Source of the DNA: Pseudosporangium ferrugineum
GTDB taxonomy: Bacteria > Actinomycetota > Actinomycetes > Mycobacteriales > Micromonosporaceae
Length of the DNA stretch: 64,000 bases
NCBI RefSeq assembly: GCF_003002065.1
Contig: NZ_PVZG01000015.1
Location: 156,968-220,967 of the forward strand
Reading direction: 5' to 3'
The position numbers and the translations under genes were made by a program. The notes under the pieces were generated by a model. It saw only the letters and a program-made list of their open reading frames with translations. It was not told the origin of the DNA and made no database searches. Numbering within the stretch: the stretch's first letter is position 1; each line of letters starts with the position of its first letter. Below, in pieces: positions 8,327-15,268 of this stretch.

Positions 8327-9226
8327 TCATCCAGGGCCGGATAAATCCTCGGAAGTTTCAGAAATTGCCCGGATCAGGAAGCCCACCCATGACCGCAGCG
8401 GCCGCCATTGCCCGGCGATCGCGCGGTAGTCGTCGTCCGTCGCGTCGGCCGGCAGGCCGTACGCCGAGCGGATCCGCGCCAGCAGCCGCGGCTCGCTCAT
8501 GGTGAAGACGTCCGGGGCGCCCGCGCCGCGGATCAGGATGAGCGCCGCCGAGAACGCGCCGATGCCCGGCAGCCGGAGCAGCGTGGCGAGCGCCTCCCCG
8601 GCCGGCACCGCGCGCAGTGCCCGGGCGGTGAGGACGCCGTCGAGCGCGGCCGTCGCCAGGCCCCGGATCCGCTCCAGCTTCACCGGGTTCACCCCGGGCA
8701 GGCCCGGCGCCTCCAGCACCGCCCGCGGAGACGGGAAGGCGGTCAGCTCGCGGCCGTCGACGGCGATTCTGTCCCCGTACGCGAGAGCCGTCCGTTCCTT
8801 GATCGCCGCCGCCGTCCGCATCGAGCTGCGCTGGGTCAGCACCGCCCAGCACGCCGCCTCCCACGGCGTCCAGAAGCAGACCGGGCGCAGGCCGGGAGCC
8901 GCCCGCACGAGCGCCGCCACCCGCGGATCGCGCCGTGCGATCGCCTCGAGCGGCGTGCCGTCGGTGTCGAGCGAGAGGATGCGGGACACCTGGGCGGCGA
9001 GGTCCGGGGCGGCGCTGCCCGGCCCGGTCGCCTCGCCCTCGATCCGGGGCCCGGCCTGGGTCAGGCGTACGCCGACCGGCCGCCAGTCGTCGTCGGGGCA
9101 GAACGCGAACCTCAGCGCCGCGCCGTCCGGCGGGTTCCGCGCCGCCGGCCACTGTGCCAGGAAGTCGATCGAGCGGGCGAGGTCGAACGGCCCCCGCGCC
9201 TCGATGCTGAACCGGTGGTCGCCCAT
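8327..9226 (-). CDS. AlkA-like DNA-3-methyladenine glycosylase family protein
   Basis: 299-residue HhH-GPD superfamily protein predicted to excise alkylated bases. An AlkA_N-like beta domain (1-85) is followed by the helical domain. The helix-hairpin-helix LLRLPGIGAFSA (about 216-227) is clear. Aligning the next segment, PDVFTMSEPRLLARI, with the E. coli AlkA segment DVFLPDDYLIKQR puts Glu245 where the catalytic Asp238 normally sits, with Ser before it. Activity may therefore be altered. Start ATG 9226 has GAGAGG upstream. It lies 44 bp from the end of the DUF4396 gene on the same strand, so co-transcription is possible. Confidence 0.82.
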   Translation of the reverse strand: MGDHRFSIEARGPFDLARSIDFLAQWPAARNPPDGAALRFAFCPDDDWRPVGVRLTQAGPRIEGEATGPGSAAPDLAAQVSRILSLDTDGTPLEAIARRDPRVAALVRAAPGLRPVCFWTPWEAACWAVLTQRSSMRTAAAIKERTALAYGDRIAVDGRELTAFPSPRAVLEAPGLPGVNPVKLERIRGLATAALDGVLTARALRAVPAGEALATLLRLPGIGAFSAALILIRGAGAPDVFTMSEPRLLARIRSAYGLPADATDDDYRAIAGQWRPLRSWVGFLIRAISETSEDLSGPG

Positions 9227-9270
9227 GTCGCCTCTCGTGGTGGTCCGGGAAGAGCGGTGGTCCGCCACGA

Positions 9271-9762
9271 TCAGTGTGCGTGGTACCGGTGGACCACCGC
9301 GTGGCCCCTGCCCCGCGAGATCATCCACCGGTTGAGCGGCGTGGTGAGCAGGAATGCCACCACCAGCGAACCCGCCAGCGAGCCCCAGAAGAGCAGGCTG
9401 CCGAGGCCGGCGTCCATCGCGCCGGGCACCGCCACGATCACGGTGTTGTCCAGCACCTCCATCACGGCGATCGAGACCGTGTCGGCGGCCAGGGCGACCT
9501 TCAGCGCGGTGCGGAGGTCCACGCCGGCGCGCAGCACGCCGCGCATGGTCAGCGCGTAGCCGAAGACGAAGGCCAGGGTGACCGACAGGAGCACCGTGGC
9601 GGCGTTGTGCAGGCCGGCCGCCGTGCCGATGACCATGCCGAGGACCTCGCCGATGGCGCAGCCGGTGAGGCAGTGCAGGGTCGCGGTCGCGGCCGCCGCC
9701 CAGGTCGTCGTCCCGGTCGCGGAGGCCGGCGGGTGGTGGTGGGTGTGCGGTTCGTGGTCCAT
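9271..9762 (-). CDS. DUF4396 membrane protein with His-rich N-terminus
   Basis: 163-residue protein with about four hydrophobic segments, matching DUF4396 (LHCLTGCAIGEVLGMVIG, KVALAADTVSIAVMEVLDN). The N-terminus MDHEPHTHHHPP is a likely metal-binding tail, and the first membrane segment carries a Cys pair (CLTGC). ATG 9762 follows GAGGAGGG. A CsoR-like palindrome lies exactly between its -35 and -10, so copper- or persulfide-type derepression is likely. Role in metal handling is inferred from the tail and operator; the family has no settled function. Confidence 0.82.
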   Translation of the reverse strand: MDHEPHTHHHPPASATGTTTWAAAATATLHCLTGCAIGEVLGMVIGTAAGLHNAATVLLSVTLAFVFGYALTMRGVLRAGVDLRTALKVALAADTVSIAVMEVLDNTVIVAVPGAMDAGLGSLLFWGSLAGSLVVAFLLTTPLNRWMISRGRGHAVVHRYHAH

Positions 9763-9786
9763 GGGAACCCTCCTCGAGTCCCCGTC

Positions 9787-9815
9787 AACATACCCCCAGG
9801 GGGTATCATTGCCAA
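9787..9815 (-). promoter_or_regulatory. DUF4396 promoter with embedded CsoR-like operator
   Basis: On the minus strand -35 TTGGCA and -10 TATGTT are separated by exactly 17 bp. The spacer and -10 contain ATACCCCC-A-GGGGGTAT (9790-9806), a perfect 17-bp palindrome with the arrangement expected of CsoR/RcnR-family copper repressor sites in actinobacteria. No csoR gene is visible in this window. Confidence 0.75.
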
Positions 9816-9903
9816 GCGCGTCGATCACTTGCTTCCTTAAGTGCCGATCGCTACGGTTCGGTTAACTGTTGAAGTGATGCGAACGATCGTGGGGGGTACG
9901 TCC

Positions 9904-10278
9904 ATGAATGTGGTGCTGTGGGTCGTCGCCGCGGTGCTGGCCGTCGCCTTCCTCGGCGCCGGCGTGATGAAGCTGGTGCAGCCGAAGGAGAAGCTCGCCG
10001 CCTCCGGCATGGGCTGGGCCGAAAGCTTCAGCCCCGGCACGATCAAGCTCATCGGCGCCCTCGAGGTGCTCGCCGCGATCGGGCTGATCCTGCCCGCGGC
10101 CCTGGACATCGCGCCGGTGCTCGTCCCGCTCGCCGCGCTCGGGCTGGTCCTGATCATGATCGGCGCGATCGTCACGCACGCCCGCCGCGGGGAGAACCAG
10201 GCGATCGGCGTCAACGTGGTGCTGCTCCTGCTCGTCGCCTTCGTGGCCTGGGGCCGCTTCGGGCCGTACGCGTTCTGA
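9904..10278 (+). CDS. DoxX-like small membrane protein
   Basis: 124 residues with four hydrophobic segments in the DoxX/DoxX-like pattern (FLGAGVMKLVQPKEKLAASGMGW...PGTIKLIGALEVLAAIGLILP...). ATG 9904 is the start of the conserved N-terminus; the upstream in-frame ATG at 9841 would add residues unlike the family. A G-rich tract (GGGGGG) serves as a weak ribosome-binding site. Divergent from the DUF4396 gene and could respond to nearby signals, but the CsoR-like site is positioned for the other direction. Function of this family is poorly defined (redox or membrane integrity). Confidence 0.8.
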   Translation: MNVVLWVVAAVLAVAFLGAGVMKLVQPKEKLAASGMGWAESFSPGTIKLIGALEVLAAIGLILPAALDIAPVLVPLAALGLVLIMIGAIVTHARRGENQAIGVNVVLLLLVAFVAWGRFGPYAF

Positions 10279-10335
10279 ACGCGGGCGTCCGTTTTCTTCA
10301 AGACCGGCGGCCCGGGTGCTCCCTAGCATCCGGGT

Positions 10336-11196
10336 ATGACCGACATCGCGAACGCGCAACGATTCCTGATGGCCGAGGCCCGGCTGCTCGAACGGCGCCT
10401 CTACCAGGTGTGCTTCTCGAACGGGGGAGCCGAGGCGGTAATCGATGCGGTGCGGGCGTACCGCAACCCGGACGGCGGCTTCGGGCACGGCCTGGAGCCC
10501 GACAAGCGCACCCCGGACAGCCTGCCCATCGACGTCGAGACCGCCTTCCAGGCCCTCGCCGCCGCCGGGGCCGCCGATCCCGCGCTGCTGGGCCCGGCCT
10601 GCGACTTCCTGGCGCGGGTCGCCGACGAGCGCGGGGCCGTGCCGCTCGCCTTTCCCGTCATCGAGGCGTACCCGCGGGCCGGGCACTGGTCGGAGTGGAC
10701 GTACGAGCCCGGCCTCAACCCCACCGCGGGACTCGTCGGCCTGCTGTACCGGCTCGGGTTCGCGCACCCGTGGCGCGAGCGGGCCGCCGGCTACTGCTGG
10801 GACCGGCTGGAGGCGGGCGCCCTTCCGGAGGAGGTGCACGCCCTCGCCGAGACGCTCGTCTTCCTCGAGTACGCGCCCGACCGGGACCGCGCCGAGCGCC
10901 ACGCCGCCGCGGTCCTCGAGCGGCTGGTCGCCTCGGAGATGTTCCACCTCGACCCGGCGGCCTCCGGCTACGGGCTGTCGCCGCTGGTGGTGGCCCCGGC
11001 CGCCGGGTCGCGGTGGCGCAGGCTGTTCACCGCGGAGCAGTTGGACGGCCACCTCGACCGCCTCGCCGCGGACCAGCAGCCGGACGGCGGCTGGCCGATC
11101 ACCTGGGAGCCGCCGGGCGTCGCCGCGCGGCAGGAGTGGCGGGGCATCGTGACCCTCCAGGCGCTGCGCACGCTGCGGTCGTACGGGCGGGCCTGA
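10336..11196 (+). CDS. Prenyltransferase/squalene-oxidase-like alpha-alpha toroid protein
   Basis: 286-residue soluble protein made of helical repeats. QW-like motifs recur, such as YRNPDGGFGHGLEP near residue 43 and AADQQPDGGWPITW near residue 250, typical of the terpenoid cyclase/protein prenyltransferase toroid fold. No DDxD-type cyclase motif is apparent, so it is probably not an active cyclase. It starts at ATG 10336. The neighbours (DoxX-like, CorA-like) do not suggest a pathway. Function unknown. Confidence 0.7.
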   Translation: MTDIANAQRFLMAEARLLERRLYQVCFSNGGAEAVIDAVRAYRNPDGGFGHGLEPDKRTPDSLPIDVETAFQALAAAGAADPALLGPACDFLARVADERGAVPLAFPVIEAYPRAGHWSEWTYEPGLNPTAGLVGLLYRLGFAHPWRERAAGYCWDRLEAGALPEEVHALAETLVFLEYAPDRDRAERHAAAVLERLVASEMFHLDPAASGYGLSPLVVAPAAGSRWRRLFTAEQLDGHLDRLAADQQPDGGWPITWEPPGVAARQEWRGIVTLQALRTLRSYGRA

Positions 11197-11221
11197 CGCC
11201 CCTGGTGCATAGTGATGTGTC

Positions 11222-12229
11222 GTGACCTCACCTCCGGCGCCCGCCTGCCCCACCACCACCCGGCTCTACGAGGGCGGCGGCGTGGTGGCCGAGGGGTTCG
11301 CCGTGGCGGACATCCCCGGGCTCCTGGACGAGCACCCGGACGCCGTGGTCTGGCTCGACCTGTTCGACCCGGACGAGAACGCCTTGCGGACCGTCGCCGC
11401 CCAGTTCGGGCTGCACCCGCTCGCCGTCGAGGACGCGGTGCACGACCACCAGCGGCCCAAGCTCGACCGCTATCCGGGCCACCTCTTCATGAACGTGTAC
11501 GACGTGCGGGTCTCCGCCGACGGCCCGGTGCCGCACCTGCACAAGGTGGAGATCAGCGCCTTCCTCACCGGGCGGGCGCTGATCACCGTCCGCAAGTCGG
11601 CCGGCGACGTCTCCCGCCTGGCCCGGCGCTGGGACGCCGACGCCGAGCTGGCGCGGCACGGCGGCGTCGCCTTTCTCGTGTACGGCCTGCTCGACGTCGT
11701 CGTGGACGGGCAGTTCGCCGCCGCCCGCACCCTCGACGAGGCCATGGACCGGGCCGAGGACACGATGCTGGAGGAGGGCGGCGCCCCGCGCCCGGTCCGG
11801 ATGTACGCCTTCGGCCTGCGCAAGTCCCTCGCCGCCCTGCGCCGGGCGGTGGCGCCCATGCCGGAGCTCATCGCCCAGGTACTGCGCCTGGAGGAGGGGC
11901 TCGTCGACGAGCACCTGGCGCCGTACTACCGGGACGTCGACGACCACGCCCGGCGGGCCGCGGAGACCATCGACCACGCCCTCGGCCGGATCAACGGCCT
12001 GCTGGAGGCCGACCTCACCGAGCAGAGCAACGCGCTCAACGACGTGACCCGCAAGCTCGCCGCGTGGGCCGCGATCATCGCCGTACCGACCGCGCTGACC
12101 GGCTTCTTCGGGCAGAACGTGCCGTACTGGGGCTACGAGCGGGTCTCCGGGTTCGTGGCCAGCCTGGTGCTGATGGTCGTCTCCGCGGGAGGGCTCTACA
12201 TCTATCTGAAGCGGCGCGGCTGGCTCTGA
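11222..12229 (+). CDS. CorA-family divalent cation transporter (GQN variant)
   Basis: 335-residue CorA superfamily protein: a large acidic cytoplasmic domain, long central helices (EAMDRAEDTMLEEGG, LLEADLTEQSNALNDVTRKLAAWAAI) and two C-terminal membrane helices. The signature loop reads GFFGQNVPYWG instead of the classical GMN, a variant common in actinobacterial homologues whose ion selectivity is not established. GTG 11222 is used because it opens the conserved domain; no strong Shine-Dalgarno is visible. It precedes prs by 50 bp on the same strand. Confidence 0.85.
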   Translation: MTSPPAPACPTTTRLYEGGGVVAEGFAVADIPGLLDEHPDAVVWLDLFDPDENALRTVAAQFGLHPLAVEDAVHDHQRPKLDRYPGHLFMNVYDVRVSADGPVPHLHKVEISAFLTGRALITVRKSAGDVSRLARRWDADAELARHGGVAFLVYGLLDVVVDGQFAAARTLDEAMDRAEDTMLEEGGAPRPVRMYAFGLRKSLAALRRAVAPMPELIAQVLRLEEGLVDEHLAPYYRDVDDHARRAAETIDHALGRINGLLEADLTEQSNALNDVTRKLAAWAAIIAVPTALTGFFGQNVPYWGYERVSGFVASLVLMVVSAGGLYIYLKRRGWL

Positions 12230-12279
12230 GGACCTTGGTCGCCCGTACGTGTCGCGGAGCGGGACATTAGGGTGGGCCC

Positions 12280-13218
12280 GTGCGTGACATCGCCGTGTTC
12301 ACCGGAAGTGCCCATCCCGCATTGGCGGCGGAGATCTGCGAGCACCTCGGGGTGCCGCTGATGCCGACGAAGACGTCGCGGTTCGCCAACGACTGCATCG
12401 AGGTGCAGCTCCAGGGCAACTGCCGCGAGCGGGACGTGTTCCTCATCCAGCCGCTGGTCCCGCCGGTCCAGGAGAACCTGGTCGAGCTGCTGTTCATGCT
12501 CGACGCCGCGCGCGGCGCCTCGGCCGGCCGGATCACCGTCGTCCTGCCGCACTACGCGTACGCCCGCAGCGACAAGAAGGACGCCCCCCGCATCTCCATC
12601 GGCGGGCGCCTGGTCGCCGACCTGTTGCAGACCGCGGGCGCCCACCGGATCCTCGCCATGACCCTGCACTCCCCGCAGGTGCACGGCTTCTTCAGCGTGC
12701 CGGTCGACCACCTGCACGCCCTGCGCGAGCTGGCCCACCACTTCCGCGGCTACGACCTGAGCAACACCGTGGTGGTCTCGCCGGATCTGGGCAACGCCAA
12801 GGAGGCCGCGGCCTTCGCGCGGATGCTCGGCATCGAGGTCGCGGCCGGTGCCAAGCAGCGCTATGCCGACGACAAGGTCGTGATCAGCTCGGTCATCGGC
12901 GAGGTCGCCGACCGCGACGTGATCATCCTGGACGACGAGATCGCCAAGGGCAGCACCGTGTTCGAGCTGCTCGGCCGGCTGCGGGAGCGCAACACGCGCA
13001 GCATCCGGGTCGCCTGCACGCACGGCCTGTTCGCCGCCGACGCGGTGCAGCGGCTCTCCGCGGAGAAGGACGTCGAGGAGATCGTCTGCACCAACACCGT
13101 GCCGATCCCGGCCGCGAACCGCACCGACAAGCTGACCGTGCTGTCGGTGGCGCCGGCCCTCGCCGAGGCGATGCGCCGGATCCACAACGGCGAGTCGGTG
13201 AGCGCCCTGTTCGCATGA
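12280..13218 (+). CDS. prs: Ribose-phosphate pyrophosphokinase (PRPP synthase)
   Basis: 312-residue enzyme making PRPP from ribose-5-phosphate and ATP, feeding nucleotide, His, Trp and NAD synthesis. The ATP/Mg region VVLPHYAYARSDKKDAPRISI, the metal-binding HSPQVHGFF and the PRPP loop DVIILDDEIAKGST are all visible. The loop differs from the canonical VDDMIDTGGT, so this is probably a divergent second paralogue rather than the housekeeping copy. Start is GTG 12280 with a weak GGGTGGG site. It overlaps the next gene by 4 bp (ATGA). Confidence 0.92.
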   Translation: MRDIAVFTGSAHPALAAEICEHLGVPLMPTKTSRFANDCIEVQLQGNCRERDVFLIQPLVPPVQENLVELLFMLDAARGASAGRITVVLPHYAYARSDKKDAPRISIGGRLVADLLQTAGAHRILAMTLHSPQVHGFFSVPVDHLHALRELAHHFRGYDLSNTVVVSPDLGNAKEAAAFARMLGIEVAAGAKQRYADDKVVISSVIGEVADRDVIILDDEIAKGSTVFELLGRLRERNTRSIRVACTHGLFAADAVQRLSAEKDVEEIVCTNTVPIPAANRTDKLTVLSVAPALAEAMRRIHNGESVSALFA

Positions 13219-14177
13219 TCGACCGGGTGCTCACCGCGCTGCTGGCGATGCAGCGGCAGTCGTGGGAGCAGGGCGTCGCCGCGCAGGCCGCGCTCGACCT
13301 GGGCCGCGACGACCTGGCGGTGCTGCTGGCCGGGGCGGCCGTGACCCGGCAGGCGGCGGACGGGCGGCTCGGCGACGTGGACGGCGAGGCGGGCGCGGTC
13401 AACGGGGCCGCGTGCGGGGAGGCCGTGCTCGCGGCGTACGGGCGTACCGGAGACCCGGTCTTTGCCGACGCGGCCCGCCGGCAGCTCGCCTGGCTGGTGT
13501 CCGGCGCTCCCCGGGCCGCCGACGGCACGCTCTTCCACCTGCTCGGCGGCCGGGAGGTCTGGGCCGACACCGTCTACATGACCGTGCCGTTCCTGGCGCT
13601 GAGCGGGCGCGCCGACCTCGCCTGGCAGCAGGTCGAGGGGCACCGCTCCCGGCTCTGCCGCGACGGGCTGTACTCGGCGATCTGGTCGGAGGAGACCGGT
13701 GCGCCGCGCCGCGCCGCCCGCTGGGGAGGCGGCAACGGCTGGGTCGTCGCGGCGGTGGCCCGCACCCTGCGGCTGGTTCCGGACCTGCCCGGCCGCGACC
13801 GGCTCGCGGCGCACGGCCGCGAGGTGCTCGACGCGTGCCTCGCCCTGCGGCGCCCGGACGGGCTGTTCCACGACGTTCTGGACGACCCGGCGACGTTCCG
13901 GGAGACCAACGCCGCGCAGATGTTCGCCTACGCCGCACTGACCGGCGCGGCCGACGGCTGGCTGCCGCCGGATTACGCCGGCACCGGCCGGGATCTGCTC
14001 GCCGCCGCCGCCCGCGAAGTCGACGCGCACGGCGTGGTCCGCGGCGCGGCGGGCTCCCCGCACTTCGACCGGCCGGGCGCGTCCGCGGAGGCGCAGGCCT
14101 TCCACCTGCTGGCCACGGCCGCGGCCGGTCAGGGCACGGGTTCGAGCACGATGACCGGGATCTCCCGCTCGGTGTAG
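13215..14177 (+). CDS. GH88/GH105-like unsaturated glucuronyl/rhamnogalacturonyl hydrolase
   Basis: 320 residues in an (alpha/alpha)6 barrel pattern. The family hallmarks are VWADTVYMTVPFLAL (with the catalytic Asp) and RWGGGNGWVVAAVARTL. There is no signal peptide, so it acts on imported unsaturated oligouronides or a related sugar. It is translationally coupled to prs by an ATGA overlap, an odd pairing. The last 49 bp overlap the convergent Ddn-like gene, and the final residues lack family features, so the original C-terminus may have been altered. Confidence 0.75.
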   Translation: MIDRVLTALLAMQRQSWEQGVAAQAALDLGRDDLAVLLAGAAVTRQAADGRLGDVDGEAGAVNGAACGEAVLAAYGRTGDPVFADAARRQLAWLVSGAPRAADGTLFHLLGGREVWADTVYMTVPFLALSGRADLAWQQVEGHRSRLCRDGLYSAIWSEETGAPRRAARWGGGNGWVVAAVARTLRLVPDLPGRDRLAAHGREVLDACLALRRPDGLFHDVLDDPATFRETNAAQMFAYAALTGAADGWLPPDYAGTGRDLLAAAAREVDAHGVVRGAAGSPHFDRPGASAEAQAFHLLATAAAGQGTGSSTMTGISRSV

Positions 14178-14584
14178 GTCGCGTAGGTCGCGTACGGCCG
14201 GTAGATCCCCACCGCCCGCTCCCACAGGCGGGCCCGTTCGGCGCCCTCGGCGACCCGCGGGCGGACCCGGCGCCGGCCGCCGCCCGGCAACTCGACCTCG
14301 GTCTGCGCCATCGCCATCAGGTTGTGGAACCACGCCGGATGCGCGTCCACGCCGCCCTTCGACGCCACGATCACCAGCCGCGGCGAGTCGTCGAGGTAGA
14401 TCAGCGGACTGATCCGGGCCTGGCCCGACCGGCGGCCGACGTGGTGCAGCAGCAGCACGGGCGCCCCGCCGAAGTAGGAACCGCCCACCTTGCCGCCGGT
14501 CTTGTGGAACAGGAACGTGTTGAAGCGCGCGAGCTGGCGCTGGAGTTTCCAGTAGCGCGACGTCGCCGCGGGGGGTCTGGGCAT
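14129..14584 (-). CDS. Deazaflavin (F420)-dependent nitroreductase, Ddn-like
   Basis: 151 residues of the nitroreductase/quinone reductase family (split beta-barrel). Typical features are FLFHKTGGKVGG, VLLLHHVGRRSGQARISPLIYL, HPAWFHNLMA and a final IPVIVLEPV. It probably uses reduced F420 to reduce quinones or similar compounds. ATG 14584 starts the recognised domain; an upstream ATG at 14611 lies inside the TGACA-rich operator region. Divergent from a TetR gene 69 bp away, its likely regulator. Confidence 0.85.
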   Translation of the reverse strand: MPRPPAATSRYWKLQRQLARFNTFLFHKTGGKVGGSYFGGAPVLLLHHVGRRSGQARISPLIYLDDSPRLVIVASKGGVDAHPAWFHNLMAMAQTEVELPGGGRRRVRPRVAEGAERARLWERAVGIYRPYATYATYTEREIPVIVLEPVP

Positions 14585-14595
14585 GGCCGAAATTC

Positions 14596-14627
14596 TGTCA
14601 CTCACTGACAACTGTCGTCAACTGACA
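14596..14627. promoter_or_regulatory. TetR operator cluster (TGTCA/TGACA half-sites)
   Basis: Overlapping inverted repeats: TGTCA-N5-TGACA (14596-14610) and the 15-bp TGACAACTGTCGTCA (14606-14620, one mismatch per arm), plus a further CTGACA at 14622-14627. They occupy the short gap between the Ddn-like and TetR start codons. On the minus strand TTGACG-N18-CAGAAT gives a promoter overlapping the sites. Confidence 0.6.
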
Positions 14628-14653
14628 AACGCCGAATACCGTACGCTCGCAGC

Positions 14654-15268
14654 ATGGTGAACGGCGGCACGGACGGGCTGCGGGAGCGGAAGAAGCGACG
14701 GACGCGCGAGGCGCTGATCGACGCGGCCCACACGCTGTTCTGCGAGAAGGGCTTCGAGGCCACGACGATCGACGAGATCGCCGAGGCGGTGGAGGTCTCG
14801 CCGCGGACGTTCTTCCGGTACTTCACGTCGAAGGAGGACGTCGCCCTGTCGCTCGCCGACGAGCAGATCACGGCGGTCCTCGAGGCGTTCGCCGGGCAGC
14901 CGGCCGGCCTGCCGGTGCTGACCGCGATGCGCGCGGCGGCGGTCGGCGTCGTGCGGGCGTACGAGGCCGAGGCGCGCTTCGGCAGCCTGCAGCGGCTGAT
15001 CTCGGTCAGCCCGGCGCTGGCGGCGGCGCGGGTGGAGCGGGGGGCCGCCCGGCTCGACGAGGTGGCGCGGCTGGTCGGCGCCCGGATGGGGGTCGATCCC
15101 GCCGCGGACCCCCGGCCGCACCTGGTGGCCTCGGTGCTGCTCTGCGCGGTGCAGCCGGCGGTCGTCGCCTGGCGGGCCGCCGGCCGCGAGGCGCCGGAGT
15201 CCGAGCTGACCGGGCAGGCGTTCGACCTGCTGGCCGCCGGCCTCGACTATCCGGCGGCCTCCGGCTGA
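14654..15268 (+). CDS. TetR-family transcriptional regulator
   Basis: 204 residues. The N-terminal helix-turn-helix reads RTREALIDAAHTLFCEKGFEATTIDEIAEAVEVSPRTFFRYF (about 18-60) and the rest is an all-helical ligand domain. It is divergent from the Ddn-like oxidoreductase, with a TGACA-repeat operator between them, so it very likely represses both genes and responds to a small molecule the oxidoreductase handles. The 3' end overlaps the convergent histidine kinase gene by 22 bp. Confidence 0.92.
   Translation: MVNGGTDGLRERKKRRTREALIDAAHTLFCEKGFEATTIDEIAEAVEVSPRTFFRYFTSKEDVALSLADEQITAVLEAFAGQPAGLPVLTAMRAAAVGVVRAYEAEARFGSLQRLISVSPALAAARVERGAARLDEVARLVGARMGVDPAADPRPHLVASVLLCAVQPAVVAWRAAGREAPESELTGQAFDLLAAGLDYPAASG

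Noticed and set aside
10336..11196. Active terpene cyclase
   Set aside because: Toroid-like QW repeats are present, but no DDxD/DxDD catalytic motif or isoprenoid genes are nearby.
12280..13218. prs and the GH88/105-like gene as one pathway
   Set aside because: They overlap by 4 bp, but no shared substrate links PRPP synthesis and oligouronide hydrolysis; co-transcription alone is not evidence of a joint function.
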